Source: Morinoia aosen
Taxonomy: Eukaryota > Arthropoda > Malacostraca > Amphipoda > Talitridae
Direction: 5' to 3'
DNA length: 64,000 nucleotides
Assembly: GCA_030386875.1 (NCBI GenBank)
Contig: CM059558.1
Location: 3,233,501-3,297,500 of the forward strand
The notes under the pieces were generated by a model, which was not told the DNA's origin, did not search any database, and saw only the letters and a list, made by a program, of their open reading frames with translations. Both the position numbers and the translations under genes were made by a program. This document shows positions 11,690-24,440 of this stretch, one piece after another. Positions within the stretch are counted from its first letter, which is position 1, and every line of letters begins with the position of its first letter.

Positions 11690-13795
11690 AAGTAGTATTT
11701 GCCAATAAAGATGACACAAAAAAGATGGTACATCATTGGTTTTTAAAATAACCTAAATTGAATACACTTATATGATACACACACACGAGTATTGTAATAC
11801 CCATGTCACTAGTCGAAAACAAATGATTGGGGGAAATGTATTCTTAGTTTTACTTAATCTAGATTTGATGACAAATGTAACTACAATTATAAAAGAAAAC
11901 ACGATTCCCGTCACAATGTATAGTTGAGAATACTCTTTTTGGTGCACACTTGCAGTGAAATACTAGCTCAGTGACTTGCGATATTAGGAATTTGTTGAAA
12001 GTGAAACGATTGGATCAAAACAATCCTACGTCTACGGCAGCGAGATTGACATTCTGAATTATATTTTTATTCGTACGTATAGATTAGTATTCCAATCAAG
12101 GGACTCGAAGAAAATGTCTTTTATCACTCAACAAAATTATGATATTTCCATGCTTATAATATTGGCACAAAACAGTCTACCTGAGTCAGAAACATGAAAC
12201 TGATTATTCTACAACAGCTACCGAGACATGTACAACGTAACTGGAGTGATACGTAAAAGTGACCACCAAGATAGGGTTGTCATAACATTCTCAAGGGCGT
12301 ATAATGATTTGCATCACACAAGACAAACAAAAAAATTTTAGGACATAAATAATGGAAGAACACATTAATGTTCTATAAAGTTACCAAATTAAAATAAGTC
12401 AAGTTATTCTCGAAACATGATGCAAATTTTTTAATTGAGATAAGTAAATAGGTGCGGTGACGGTCCAGTTTAATGCTTGTACAAAAACGGAGAGAAAACG
12501 CACAAAATATATCCTATAGCTGCTTCGTTGAAATTAAATAGTGCTCGTTAATTCATTGAAGCAATAAAGATAAGAACTTTGTTGGGTGAAAACACTAATA
12601 ACAGTTTGCTCGTACACTGGCATATCAGCCTTATATTTCATGAAATCAGGGAGTAATACTATAGTTGCTTCTATGGCAGAAATTCAGAAGTATCATTTCG
12701 AGTGAGAGTGGACAAAAAAAGAATACACTGAAAAATTACACTTATAACTGATTGCTCGAATGAGCAGGCTTTAACCCACACATCAAGTTTACAAGACAAA
12801 TGCAAATCGATTGATTAGAGATTTTGCAAGAACAGTTGTACGTAGATGTATGACTGTACAAACATATACGAATGTACGCATACACACACACATACATGCA
12901 CACAGATACCAGGGTACAACCAAGAAAATTATGAAAATTAAAAGGATTGTTTTCTAATTAAAATTTTTAACATAATGGGTATTAGTTGATAAGCATTTTA
13001 TTTGAACATATATGGGTGATCACACAACAAATTTAATTTTTTGCGAATGTTTTAAAACAATCAAGTGAAAATGACGAGTTAGGATAGTGTTACAAGTTGC
13101 GAGTGAAAAAAGGGCGGTATTTATAGTTTATATGGTAATTGCTAGTCCAGTGCACACACATATATGTGTGCACGCAAACATAGACACACAAATGTAAACG
13201 GATACAATTATACAAGCATGAAAGATATGAAAATTACAAGTTTTGTTTAATTCATTTTTTTATTTATTTGTTTATTTAAAAAAAAACTTAAAATTATTTT
13301 TTTTCAATTTATTTTTAGCATTACGGTTATTAGTTGACGAACATCTTGATAAAACATATATATGTGACCACGCTATAACTTTACACTTTATCGTGAGTGC
13401 TTTACAATAGTAAAGAGAGATGACGCGTTAGGTAATGCTGCTAGTTGAGAGGGAACAGAAAAAAAGCGGCATTTATCGTCCAAATTCTAATTACCCGTTT
13501 AGTGCACAAATACATGTATCTGTGCATACATATACGCACACACATGCACATACACAGCATTTATAGTTCATGTGCTAGATGCTAGTCCAGTGTACACAGG
13601 TATATGCGCAAATATGCACGCATACACCCATGTACGTACACGCATATACAAGTCATTATGTTTGCAAATAGTAGATAAAATCATAATACCTACGCATACT
13701 TCAAAACTATAGTATAATGTGTTGAATTATACAACAATAAGCAAGGGAGATTGTTCAGCAATGGAGATATTGAGCAAATGAGATTCATTGTGCAC
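11690..13795 (-). repeat. LINE-O 3'-UTR fragment (no ORF)
   Basis: Matches the 3' UTR of the full LINE-O copy (27,750-29,440): 'aaagatgacacaaaa...catcattggtttttaaaat', 'acacacacacgagtattgtaa' and 'cactagtcgaaaacaaatgattg' near 11,700-11,830, and 'agcaagggagattgttcagcaatggagat' near 13,740. It is 5'-truncated close to where ORF2 would end. Internal duplications around 13,080-13,170 and 13,430-13,600 make it longer than the reference copy. The 215 bp to its left (11,475-11,689) hold nothing recognisable. Confidence 0.75.
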
Positions 13796-14431
13796 AGCTG
13801 TTAATTTCATCTGTGCACTCTGTGTTGTATAGATCCTAGCTGCCATTCACAGCTATTTTTAGCGTGATTTTAAGACTCTGACTTGCAGATCAATGTGATT
13901 CTTACCAGGCTTGCTATGTGGAATTATTTTGCAAATTACAAACTAGTCTATATAGTGTGTTGAGCTTAGCTATTTTTGATTTTGAAAATTTGACTGTTTA
14001 CTTGACTGCGGGATATGTTAGCTCACCTACCTGATTATGCGTATCCTAAAAGACTGGGTTCATTCCCTTTAGGTTTTTGATTTACTTGTACTGATGTGTC
14101 TAAATGTGCTCTCTAGTCCACACATTGTCTGCCTTGTAGATGCATGTGTTATACGTTTAAGTAGGGCTGCTGAGTTACCAGACCTTTGTGACTGGTCATG
14201 TTGAGTCAAAGACAACTCAAGTTACCGAGCATTGCTCATGTAGGAATAGCCGTGTAACTTCAATTCAGCGTCTACCCTGGTAAGACATCAGTGTGTAGAA
14301 TGCTACCAGACCTTAGTATTTTATAAGTGTGGCATTGGGTTGACTGCTTATACCTGAGTGTGCCATTGGGACGCACTCGGGATAATTGTACTAAGGCTCG
14401 CCTATAATTTGTGTGTTGGCTGAGCCGCTGA
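13796..14431. other. No feature recognised
   Basis: AT-rich single-copy-looking sequence. No credible open frame, repeat or RNA gene was seen. Confidence 0.4.
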
Positions 14432-14754
14432 AAGCCATCGAACTGTTTTTTCCCATGAAACTTCAAAAAATAATAAAAAATACTTCAGGAGCGAAATGGG
14501 CTCGGAGGGGTTCACAATATATTTAGAACATTCGAATGGACGTTCAGAGCCCTAGAATTTTTCAAATTTGCCCATACCCCCCAAAAGGAAATTTCTAAAA
14601 ACCTTATTTCTCAGTCAAAATTTTACATAGAGACAATTAGTTTTTTTTGTTTAGTTCACAATGAATGGATCTAAAAAGTCGAGATCCACTTTTTTGATAT
14701 CGCTTCAAAAGAAATTTAAGAAATGTTTGAATTATTGAAACAATACGACCGCAT

Positions 14755-16757
14755 ATAACCAGTGTTGTCCAATAATCACCCGCACAATTACGCCGAAAAA
14801 TAGACAAAAGCCTTGGATTACTGAAGATATCGTGATCAATCTAAAGAAACGTCAAGCATGCTTAGCCTTACTACACGAAGGACGAATATCTAGAGTAACG
14901 TATAACAGATTCAGGAATCATGTGACAAATCAAATACGAACATCGAAACAAAACTACTTTACGCGCAAATTTACTGAATACAAAACTGATATTAAAAAAC
15001 TTGGCGCCTGCTTAATTCATGCTACAGACCGAATAATAACGCTAAAAATACAATTAAGTCCGTCCTCCACGAAAATGTAAAATATCATGATAAACAAGAT
15101 ATTGCAACAGTGTTTAATGACTTTTTTATAAATATAGCCAAAAATATAGCCGATAGTGTCGTTAGTGAACCAACAGACCACTTGCAATACATGGACCATG
15201 TCCGTGAACACAACTCTTTCTTTTTCACGCCAACTATTCCCTCCGATGTAATTACGAGCATAAACAACTTGGAAAAATAAATCAAATGGATTAAATACAT
15301 TTTCAGCTAAAATTATTAAGTCTATTGCTGATATAATAGCACCGTGCATATCTAATATTATCAACCATTCACTTTCTCAAGGTATCTTCTCCAACTCTCT
15401 CAAAACTGCCAGATCACCCCTATTTTTAAAAATGGTGATAAAAACTGCGTTAATAATTATAGACCTATCTCTGTTTTACCAATTATGAGCAAAATATTTG
15501 AAAAAATTGTGTATAAAAAAGTGAATTCGTATTTTGAACAAAAATTTTTTCTCTACGACACACAATACGGTTTTCGTTCTAAGAAATCAACGACACAAGC
15601 TATTTTAAATCATTTACAGTAACTTTACTCTAATATAGATGAAGGAAAGCTTGTTTTCTCCGTTTTTCATTGACTTTCGAAAAGCATTCGACAGTGTGGA
15701 CCATAAGATATTACTCTCGAAGCTACACTGTTATGGCATTCGAGGAATTGCAGATGATTGGATCAAATCATACCTAACAAACCGGAAGCAATACGTTGAC
15801 GTTGACGACGCAAAATCAGACCCACAGACAATAAGCCATGGAGTTCCACAAGGGTATGTCCTAGGGCCTCTCCTATTTCTGATATTTATAAATGATATCA
15901 AATCTACATCATTTTTCAAATTCATACTTTTTGCCGATGACAGCACGCTTTCTACGGTCCTTCCGAGCCAAAATCCCGCTATGATTGCGGAGAGCATAAA
16001 TAATGAACCTCATAAGGTTTCATTATGGCTTAAAGCTAATAAAATAAGCCTCAACATCGATAAAACTAAATACATTACATTCTCATACAAGAAAAGCATA
16101 TCTCTCCCACACATAAAAATAGGCGAAAGTAAAATCGAAGACACCAACTCATGCAAGTTTCTGGGCATCATAATAGATAAACATCTCACGTTTAAAGAGC
16201 CCATCGCTCATATTAGTTCTAAATTATCGAAATCCATCGGAATCCAGAATAAAGTTAAAAATTACCTGCCTGAAACAGCTTTACGAATGCTCTACCGAAC
16301 GCTCATTTCACCATATTTGCAGTACGGAATAGAAGCATGGCACGGAACTGATAAAAATAAACCAATTAAATTTTTACTCTGCAAAAAAGAGCAATCAGAG
16401 CGGTAAATAATCTAGAATATAATGCTCACACAAATGATTCATTCAAAAATTTACAAATACTTAAACTTTCAGATCTCTACAAAATCTCCATTTGCAATTT
16501 CATTTATAAAACATTGACAAATGATGGCGACAGTAGCCTAAAACAATTATTAACTGCGAAAACTGGTCATCACGACCATTTAACCCAAAATAGAAGTAAA
16601 TTCATGCTTCCTTATTATTCAAAGGCCCTGTCGTAACACAGTATCCTCTTCGTTGGAACTAAAACTTGGAACTCAATACCTGCGGAGATCCGTGACAATA
16701 ATTCTCAAAAGGTATTCAAAAGAACTCTTGAGACTCACTTCCTATCGGAATATTAGT
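14755..16757 (+). pseudogene. LINE-J ORF2 remnant: reverse transcriptase, several frameshifts
   Basis: Pieces of a non-LTR reverse transcriptase in order: a pre-RT region (PKNRQKPWITEDIVINLKKR, from about 14,783), a DFFINIAKNIADS-like segment (about 15,110-15,160), NYRPISVLPIMSKIFEK (about 15,450-15,510), FIDFRKAFDSVDHKILL (about 15,670), GVPQGYVLGPLLFLIFIND, FADD at 15,930-15,941, and a C-terminal part ending TKTWNSIPAEIRD (about 16,660-16,700). Frameshifts fall near 15,030, 15,280, 15,390, 15,620 and 16,375, so the copy is dead. The endonuclease half is missing. The motifs fit the Jockey/CR1/L2 group and differ clearly from LINE-O. Confidence 0.85.
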
Positions 16758-17170
16758 CGTGTAAGATCACCAAGTCAAATCTTGTCTCCTGCATGACTGT
16801 CTCCAATAATGAAATTTGCCGTGGGTGATATGTAATATGTAATTTGCCTTCAGTCTGCTTTTAAATCTTTTATCGAATATACTGTTGAATATAGTCCATA
16901 TAACCTATATTGTAAAATGAAATATCTGATATCGAGTAAATTATCTCACTGATCAGTCTAATGCGAAACTAGGTTAAGTGATTTAGGTTAAACATTATTG
17001 TACACCTTAGAATAATGTTGATGGTAGGATGCCCAGAAGTTGCTGAACTTATTCGGGCCCACAGGTAGCTATATTCAAACTTGTCCATTGTACTAGACTC
17101 AAGAAACATTCTACCTCTGTATCTCCTGTGGTAAATAAATTGTTTAAAAATTGTTTAAAATTGTTTAAAA
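16758..17170 (+). repeat. LINE-J 3' UTR with TTGTTTAAAA tail
   Basis: Follows the ORF2 stop and matches 54,910-55,358 closely (for example 'gtgtaagatcaccaagtcaaatcttg', 'caccttagaataa'). It ends in about three units of a 10-11-bp microsatellite 'ttgtttaaaa' (17,138-17,170) rather than poly(A), a tail type typical of CR1/L2-like elements. Confidence 0.8.
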
Positions 17171-17271
17171 TACATATATTATTTAATGATTACTTTAAAT
17201 GGCAACAGAAAATTTTCTAATCAACTTACCAAAATACTACTCCTATGCAGATTTATAGTACAAACTTTGGT

Positions 17272-17436
17272 CTTTACGATGCAAAAAAGATCTCCTTCGT
17301 AAGTTAAAAACTGTTGAAGAAATGATTGAAAAACTGGAACGCTTTTTTCTCGTAACAGGTTTTTTTTTGGCTGTACGGCTCAATTTCTCCTACAGTTTTA
17401 CATTTATGAAGGAGATCTTTTCAGCATCGTAAAGAT
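17272..17436. repeat. Hairpin: 32-bp inverted repeat
   Basis: 'tctttacgatgcaaaaaaga' at 17,272 begins an arm that pairs with 17,404-17,436 ('ttatgaaggagatctttt...catcgtaaaga') with about 4 mismatches; loop about 100 bp. It lies inside the larger inverted-repeat element. Confidence 0.7.
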
Positions 17437-17830
17437 CAAGGTGAGTACTGGGAATCTGACAGGTCGTTTTTTTGATAAGTTGAATAGAAATTTCTTTATC
17501 ACCATGCAAAGAAAAAAAATTAAAAAAAATTTCTGTTTATATTCAAAACTTTTTTGAATTTTTTTCTGAAGCGATATCAAAAAACTGAATCTCAAATTTG
17601 TAGACCAATTAATTGTGAATCGAACGAAAAAAGCTAATCATTTCTATGTACATATTGACTGAGAAATTTGATTTTTTAAATATTTTTTTCGGCAAATTTT
17701 TAAAATTTTAGGGCTCTGAACGTCCATTCAAATGTTCTAAACATGCTGTGAATCCCTCCGAGTTTATTTCCCTCCTGAAGTCTTTTTTATTAAGTTTTGA
17801 AATTTCATGAGAAAAACCGTTCGACGGCCT

Positions 17831-18581
17831 GAAGTGGCACCCGTGTTCACTTCAGATAGGTTTGCTTGTGTCAGGGATGCAGTTCAGCCCAGGCTTATGC
17901 AGTCATTTATGATTTGCACCCTGCATCATCTTTAGATTTGTTAACTTCTAAAAAACTGTACATTTTGTATTATTTTTGTGCTAACTAGACTTTTCTCTTT
18001 CAGGAAAATTTACGCAATACATCACAGGCAGCCTCATACAAGCAAAGGCCACGGTGGAATCCCTATCCCTGAAACTCTCCCCCCTTCTTAAGTCAAGGCT
18101 GTCACAATAAAGCGTTCCGAAGAGACAAAGGTGGCGTTTAGTATGGAGATGAAAGAACGTGGAATCTATGAACAAGGCGCACAGAAACAGTAAGTTGACA
18201 AAGAAGTTCATGAAACAGGACAAAAGTTGAAGAAGAAAGTAGTAGGTGCTGAAAAACAGGACAGCAGTCCACCGAACAAAGGTGGTCCTTAACATAACAT
18301 GAAGTATTTTATTTCAACAAAATGAAGGCCTACCTAATTCTCAGCTCGGGACCTCACACATTCCCCTGGGAGAGGACCTACTGCAGGGGAGGTGATGCGG
18401 CCACCGGGCACAAAGGACGCCCTTCTAAGACTGACTAAAATTGTACGGTCAAAAGCCTACATTTGTCTTGACGACCTTGTAATTAACCCCTCTGTGATGA
18501 CCCACCGGTGGTGCATGGAGAGAGTTTTCATAATGCGCTGTAGTCACAAACTCAATTTTCATGGATACTTAACACTTTGAC
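17831..18581. other. No gene recognised; short GC-rich repeat near 18,385
   Basis: A textbook-looking 3' splice site occurs at 17,985-18,003 (pyrimidine run then CAG) but no coding sequence follows that I can tie to a gene. 'ggaggtgatgcggccaccgg' at about 18,390 resembles 'ggaggtgctgcgaccactgg' at about 21,087, so both are diverged copies of some repeat. Confidence 0.35.
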
Positions 18582-19390
18582 TGCGGCAGGAGAAACTGAA
18601 GTTCAACGTTCGACTCAAATTCAAAGTCAAGTGTAATAAGCGCTGTTGAAAATAGCGAACATGAACTGGATCGTGCCTTCATTTAGCTTCGATTGAGTAT
18701 TTATGGAAATTGAGTTTTTGATAACAGGCCGGTCAGCTGCATTATGAAAACTGCCTCCGTTGCCTCGGTGGCGCATGTAGCACTTGCTTAAATTTTAACG
18801 GGTGACCCACCGGTGGCCAGGCCAGGGACTATGTCGTCGTAGCTTTGGTAGTTTACCAAAGTTACTTTCGTGTTGACGCAATTATGATTTCTTAGTAATA
18901 TTAGTGTGAGTAACCTAGGCTTGTTATATAGCTCAATAGCTCACACCATATCGCACAAAGAAAAAAACAGTTTATTTCCAGTAAAGATGGCACAAAAACG
19001 ATGGTACATCATTGGTTTTTAAAATATCTCAAAGTAAATGCACTTATATGACGCACACATGAGTATTGTAATACCCATATCACTAGTCGAAAACAAATGT
19101 TTGAGGGCAATGCATTTCAAGTGTTGCTTAATCTTTATAGATTTGATGATATATGTAACTACAATTATAAGAGACAACACAATTTCATTGACGATTCTCT
19201 GTGGAGTGGAAACATTTTTAACAGTTCACATGTACATGCCATGAAGCTTTGAATTTCTTGACATCAGGAAATAATATTAGAATTGATGTTTTGGCAGATG
19301 TTCAAAAATATAATTTCGAGCAGGTATGAAAAAATGTAAGCATGAGAATTACGAAAATTGAAGAATTATAAATTTCAGGAGATACCTGTC
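18582..19390 (-). repeat. LINE-O 3'-UTR fragment
   Basis: 18,965-19,390 matches the terminal LINE-O 3' UTR ('aaagatggcacaaaaacgatggtacatcattgg' region; 'cactagtcgaaaacaaatg'). The preceding 18,582-18,700 also matches 22,425-22,580 ('tttgactgc.gcag...aaactgaagttcaa'), so either these two copies have a longer 3' end or they share a duplicated flank. No coding part. Confidence 0.7.
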
Positions 19391-21245
19391 CCATCTGCCC
19401 CTTCTAACCATTGAGGTCCGTATATCTGGTTTGGGTACTTATAAATGCCATCATAAATATTTATAATTACCATCACTATGAGAAACCGGGTGAAAGGACA
19501 TTCTCCCGACTTTCTTTTTGTAAAAATTGTCCTTTTTAGGTGCAACCTCGGAGCTCGTAGCGTTGTACGCATATGCTTGTCGCCCCGCACTACTGGTGAA
19601 TATCTAATTGAAATGGTTTACTATCGAAATGGTTAATTGTGAAAAGTACTATTGCAATTTATCCGTGTTCATAATACTTTGTGGAATGGTGCATTGTGTT
19701 GCGTTATTTATCTTTTCCGCTAGTCTCACTTAGTTTCTTGTAAGGATGGTTTCCGTTTGTCTGCCCTACTAGCCAGATCGATGCGCCTTAACCGTTCTAG
19801 TGTAGTCTTTGTACTGACCCGACTTTCGGTGTCTTTCTGCTATGAACTCTTATTACAAAACCGCCCATTTGTGTGCTTTAATACAGTCCTTCTTGTCTTA
19901 ATTCATCGTTTATTTTTCTTCTTTGTCATATAAATTCAAGCTTCGTGTCCGAATAAACGTCATTCACACTGTTGAATAAAACAGTAGGACATCAGCAGGT
20001 TCCTTTCACCTGCCACCTAACCTATGACGATCCTGCGTGCGCGGACACCGGGTGCCAGTCGTCGTAGAAAATTGGTTTCGATGAACATTCAAAAACAATA
20101 CAGGCTTGATCCGTTCATTCTGATTATTTTGTTACCTACAATGATCTACCATAGAATACAACACAACGGTGCCTCACCAGTACCCTCCCCACAGAGCCAC
20201 TATCTCTATCTGTTACGACAATTCTAGCTACCGAGGACTTCGCGGAGGCAACTACACCGAGACAAGCTGATCAAGCAAAGCCATAACAATTTGAAGCAAA
20301 TCAAAAGTTCTATTTGATCTTGAGGATTGAAAGAGATTATCAGGGGCTTAAATTCATTGATTGTAGCGAGAACCCTCGGGTGGGGTTCCAGCTACCCACT
20401 ATGGCCGAGCGCTGACCCATGCTGGAACCCCCTTACGCCAGATGTATTCGGTCTCTTGTTGGCTGCAGCGCAGTAAATTTGCAGAAATAACATTCAAGCG
20501 TAAAGAAATATCAGAATAGCAAGTCCTTTATTCTGATCTCCAATTTTAGTTCATTGCAGATGTGGAGGTTCGCTATTGGTGTCGTCTTAAATGCGCCCGT
20601 GTTGATGCGCATTGCCTCGTTTACGAAAGCATCGAGTTCCCTTAGTACCATACAGTGTAAGTACTTCCATAATCAATTTTCGATCTGTAAATTTTCATTA
20701 AACAACCTTGGCCTGCACTCTAAATATACGACTCATATACCGGCACCCTATATTAGAATTGAACTGTGGTATACCATATATACGCATATATCGGTGAGTG
20801 GATACATGCTTTATGTGTACACCCTTTAGAGATTGCAATCCAGTACTGGAATACCTTTCTCTCTTGGAATAATTATATTGTATAACGATACCATTAAGAA
20901 AACCCGTTGAAAGATAGATCACAATCCAGTGCGGGAATAACTTCCTTTTTGTACTGGGCAGGAATATCTTTTTTGTGGACACCATTTACTTTAACGCGCT
21001 TTTGTGGTTGTACCATAGAATGTATAACAAAGAGAAAGCAATTCCGGTTAAGAAGGGTGCAGCAGGGGGGGGGGGCCTCCTGCTGGGGAGGTGCTGCGAC
21101 CACTGGTCACAAAGGGCGCGCCGCTCACACCAAAGGGCGCCTCTCAAACTGGCTCTAATAGCTCAATTTTCAAAAATAAAACATGTGACTTGGCTACCGA
21201 ATCTATATGTATAGTATACTCATTCATACCTTGTATACTCGTACA
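19391..21245. other. No gene recognised
   Basis: No credible gene. 20,377-20,438 can fold ('ggggttccagc' with 'gctggaacccc'). 20,600-20,980 has short open frames with no family features. 21,060-21,160 is GC-rich and repeats a unit seen near 18,390. Confidence 0.35.
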
Positions 21246-22415
21246 TTTAGTGCACATACGAATATGTCTATATATGTGCATTTAGTGTATATAATATATA
21301 TGTATGTTTAGTGTACGTATGTATGTTAAGTGTATATGTGAATGCTTTTAGTATATATATCGGCATATTTAGTGTATGTGTGTATATTTAGGGTGTATAT
21401 GTATATTTAGTGTATTATGCATATTTAGTGTATATATGTATATATAGTGTACATATGTATATTTAGTGTACATATAAATATTTGGTGCATATATGTATAT
21501 CTAGGCTATATAAGTATATTAAGTGTATTTATGTATGTTTAGTGTATTTGTGTATATTTAGCGGATTGATAAAAATTTAGTGTAAACCGGGGGTCCTACA
21601 AAAATGTCCCAGACTATTTAATTGACTTTATCTCCGCTTTAAATTAACATATTTGAATTGTCTTTTTTTCAAATGTAATCAATTTTGTTTCCTTTTGATT
21701 AATTTAGGTTTTTGAAAATAGGTGAGCAACCACTTCACAAAAATCGATTTACTGAAAGGAGTACAAAAACTAATTGTTCAAAGGAACTTTTTAAAACAAT
21801 ATTGATATTCTTCCTTATTTTATGCTTTCAAAAAAACGAACAAACAAAAATTTAAAAGCGTAACAAATCTTTACCTTAAATAACGTTTAAATAAATAAAA
21901 CGATTTAGTATTCTTTGACATACCCTCCATTTCTCTCAAGGCAAGTATCACTTCTAGCCACCATTGACTGAAGAGTTTTGCGGATTATTTGTGTTTTCTT
22001 TCAGTTCTTGAAACACTTCTTCAATTCGTTGTTGAAGAATTGTTAATGATTGAGGTGATACATACTACGTGATTTGTAGGATACATCATTGTGAAATTAT
22101 TTTTAACAGTAGGTATTAAGAAATAAAACAAACACCAGTGTTGTTTTTAAAACTTTTTCTTTGAACAATTAGCTTCTCTACCCTTTTAGTAAATCTATTA
22201 TTACAAAGTGGTTATGCAATCGATTTTCGAAAACTTAAATTATTCGAAAAAGAAATAAAATTTACTACATTGTGGACAAAAGACAATTCGAATATGTTTA
22301 TTTAAAGCGGAGATATAATCAATTAAAAAGTCGGGGACATTTTTGTGGGACATCCGGTATATGCATATTTAGTATATATGTGCGCATTTATTGTATGTAT
22401 AGTATACATATTATT
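21246..22415. repeat. ~20-bp minisatellite 'tttagtgtatatatgtata', split by a mariner-like element
   Basis: Between 21,246 and 21,586 a degenerate unit of about 20 bp repeats around 17 times. The same unit continues at 22,360-22,415, on the far side of the element at 21,587-22,357, so the element landed inside the array. Confidence 0.8.
21587..22357 (-). mobile_element. Internally deleted Tc1/mariner-like element
   Basis: Ends are long inverted repeats of about 230 bp ('ccgggggtcctacaaaaatg' at the left against the complement of 'catttttgtgggacatccgg' at the right), with TA just outside the right end and near the left end. On the complement, about 21,930-22,060 reads as the last part of a mariner-type transposase (EVFQELKENT, then ARSDTCLERNGGYV), the usual 'NGGHFE'-like C-terminus. 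The catalytic part is deleted, so it would need help from elsewhere to move. Confidence 0.7.
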
Positions 22416-22424
22416 TAACAATTT

Positions 22425-23797
22425 GACTGCCGCAGATAAAACTGAAGTTCAATATTCAACTCATATTAAAATTTATTTTAGAGATAAATTTTCAAAATAA
22501 CGAACATTAAGTAGACAGCGCCTTCATTTAGTTTTCGGTTAGCATTTATTGAAATTAGGTTAGCGACTGCTGCAAGGTCTGCAGAAAAGAAAGAAAAGAA
22601 AAACAGTTTATATCTAATAAAGATGATACAAAAAGCTCATCGTTGGATTTTAAAATTTCAAGATATTATAGAGTAAGGGTCCTTATATGATACACACATA
22701 AATATCGTAATACCCATGTCACTAGTCAAAATAAATGATTGAGGGCACTGTTTTCCTAAAGTTGATAAATGTAGTTTTAATTATATATGCAACTAGTTCA
22801 ATTTCTTCACGTGTAAGTTTGTTCAAGAATGCTCCTAACATTTTTGTGCTAAAACACAGCAATTCATTAAAAACTTTATTTCTGTCTAATTATAAAATGC
22901 AACGTTTCGATGCATCAAACATCATCCTCAGGCTGGAAAAAAAATATTTGCAACTACAACAAAAAAAGACAACACAATTTCAGTAACAATGCATTGCTGA
23001 AAACTCCTGTTAGTGCACACTTACATTGGAATACGGGCTCAGGGACTTGCGGTATAAGGAATTTATTGAAAGTAGAACGGGTGGATTAGAATATTGTGCG
23101 TCTAAGGCAGCGAGGTTGACATTCAGAACTGCATTTCCTCTCCTACGTGTAAACTAGTATTCAAATCACGGGATTCGAAGAAAATGTTTTTTGTCACACC
23201 ACGAATTTATGATATATCCATGCTAATTGCTGTGTCACAAACAAGTCCACCTGAGTTAGAAACGTGGAAACGATTGTTCAACATCGGCTGCCAAGACATG
23301 TACAGCACAATTGGAGTAATACGTGAAATTGTCACCGAGATATTGTTGTAATATATGTACTCAGGAGTATAAGGAATGATATGATAATTTGCATCACACT
23401 TGCCTAACAAGAATATTTTAGGACGTGAATAATAGATGAAAGAATTAATGTTCAATAAGGTTAACAAATCAGAAAAAGTTATATGATTTTAAAACATGAT
23501 GCAAATGTCCATAATTGATAAGCATGCATTGGTGCCATGATGGTAAAAATGCTAGTTTAATACACATGTTCATATGAATGATATATATGCACACACAAAC
23601 TTTAATACATAGATATAACAGGCATACATACACACGTACATACGAGCATGCGTAAATAACCATGCGTGCAAATATCAGCACATAAGCAATCATAATGCAC
23701 ACGCACACTACAAAACTGTTGCACAATGTATTGAAATATAGGATAATGAGCATAAGAGATTCGTAACTACTTATTAAGTATGTTTTGTAGCTAAGAA
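22425..23797 (-). repeat. LINE-O copy E, 3' UTR
   Basis: 3' UTR of a 5'-truncated LINE-O copy: matches 27,750-29,446 and 11,690-13,795 in the same order, including the stretch around 23,170-23,330 also found near 12,060-12,260. It joins the ORF2 remnant at 23,798. Confidence 0.75.
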
Positions 23798-24440
23798 TTA
23801 TTTTCGAGAAGCTAGATGACGAGCTATTTTAATTTCAAATTTTCAAAATATTTGCGGGATTTTGTTACTCAGGGGAAGTTTGTTCCACAACAAGGTGCCT
23901 GATACTGACAGAGCCCTCTGCCCAATGTCAGATGAACGATAGTCGACTTAGATATTATTGTTTCTGTTCGGCTTTAGGTTGGTTACAGTGGGTGGATGGA
24001 AACGCACTATTTCTTCATTGCCCTGAGGAAGATATAACGAGAAGAATACGTATTGGGCCTATTGCATGAGGAGCCGTTCTTGAATAGGAGTCCAGCCGAG
24101 TTTATTAAGAAGAGGGGTTACGTGATCACTTCTTTTGAATTTACCATTAAGTACCACCTTGACTGCGAAATTTATGCACTTTTGTAAGTCTCTTTGGAAG
24201 TATTGAAGTAAGTCTTCCCATACTAGGCTGCGGTAGTCAATGTACAATAACACCAAGGTTTAAATGGCCAAAAATCTGTATTTTTCGTCGAGCATACTTT
24301 TGTACGATAAAAAAACATTTAAGCTCCGCAAATTTTGTTGCAAGTTTTCTCAACGTTAGATTTGATTGACATGTTTCTATCGAACCAGATGCGTAGATTT
24401 TTATCTTCTGATCGCTGATTTTCATCAGTTCCTAATGCAG
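23798..24440 (-). pseudogene. LINE-O copy E, ORF2 C-terminal remnant
   Basis: Encodes the post-RT region: RHLAS plus a TAA at 23,798-23,800, the FQRDLQKCINFAVKVVLNG segment, KRSDHVTPLLNKLGW, and, after a frameshift near 24,250, the IKNLRIWFDRN-like region. It is 5'-truncated at about 24,440. All features match the intact copy at 29,447-30,110. Confidence 0.8.

Larger units (their letters stand above)
14432..17830. mobile_element. Long inverted-repeat (foldback-type) DNA element, split by LINE-J
   Basis: The arms at about 14,432-14,745 and 17,535-17,830 are inverted copies of each other, roughly 75-80% identical: 'gccatcgaactgtttttt' near the left end pairs with 'aaaccgttcgacggc' at the right end, and 'gaatggacgttcagagccct' pairs with 'agggctctgaacgtccattc'. 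CTGAA occurs just outside both ends (14,428-14,432 and 17,829-17,833) and may be a 5-bp target duplication, but the exact ends are uncertain. A LINE-J copy fills most of the middle. No transposase was seen, so the family is unknown. Confidence 0.6.

Noticed and set aside
17985-18120. Last exon of an unknown gene after a good 3' splice site
   Set aside because: All three frames stop within about 40 codons and no matching upstream exon or protein family was seen.
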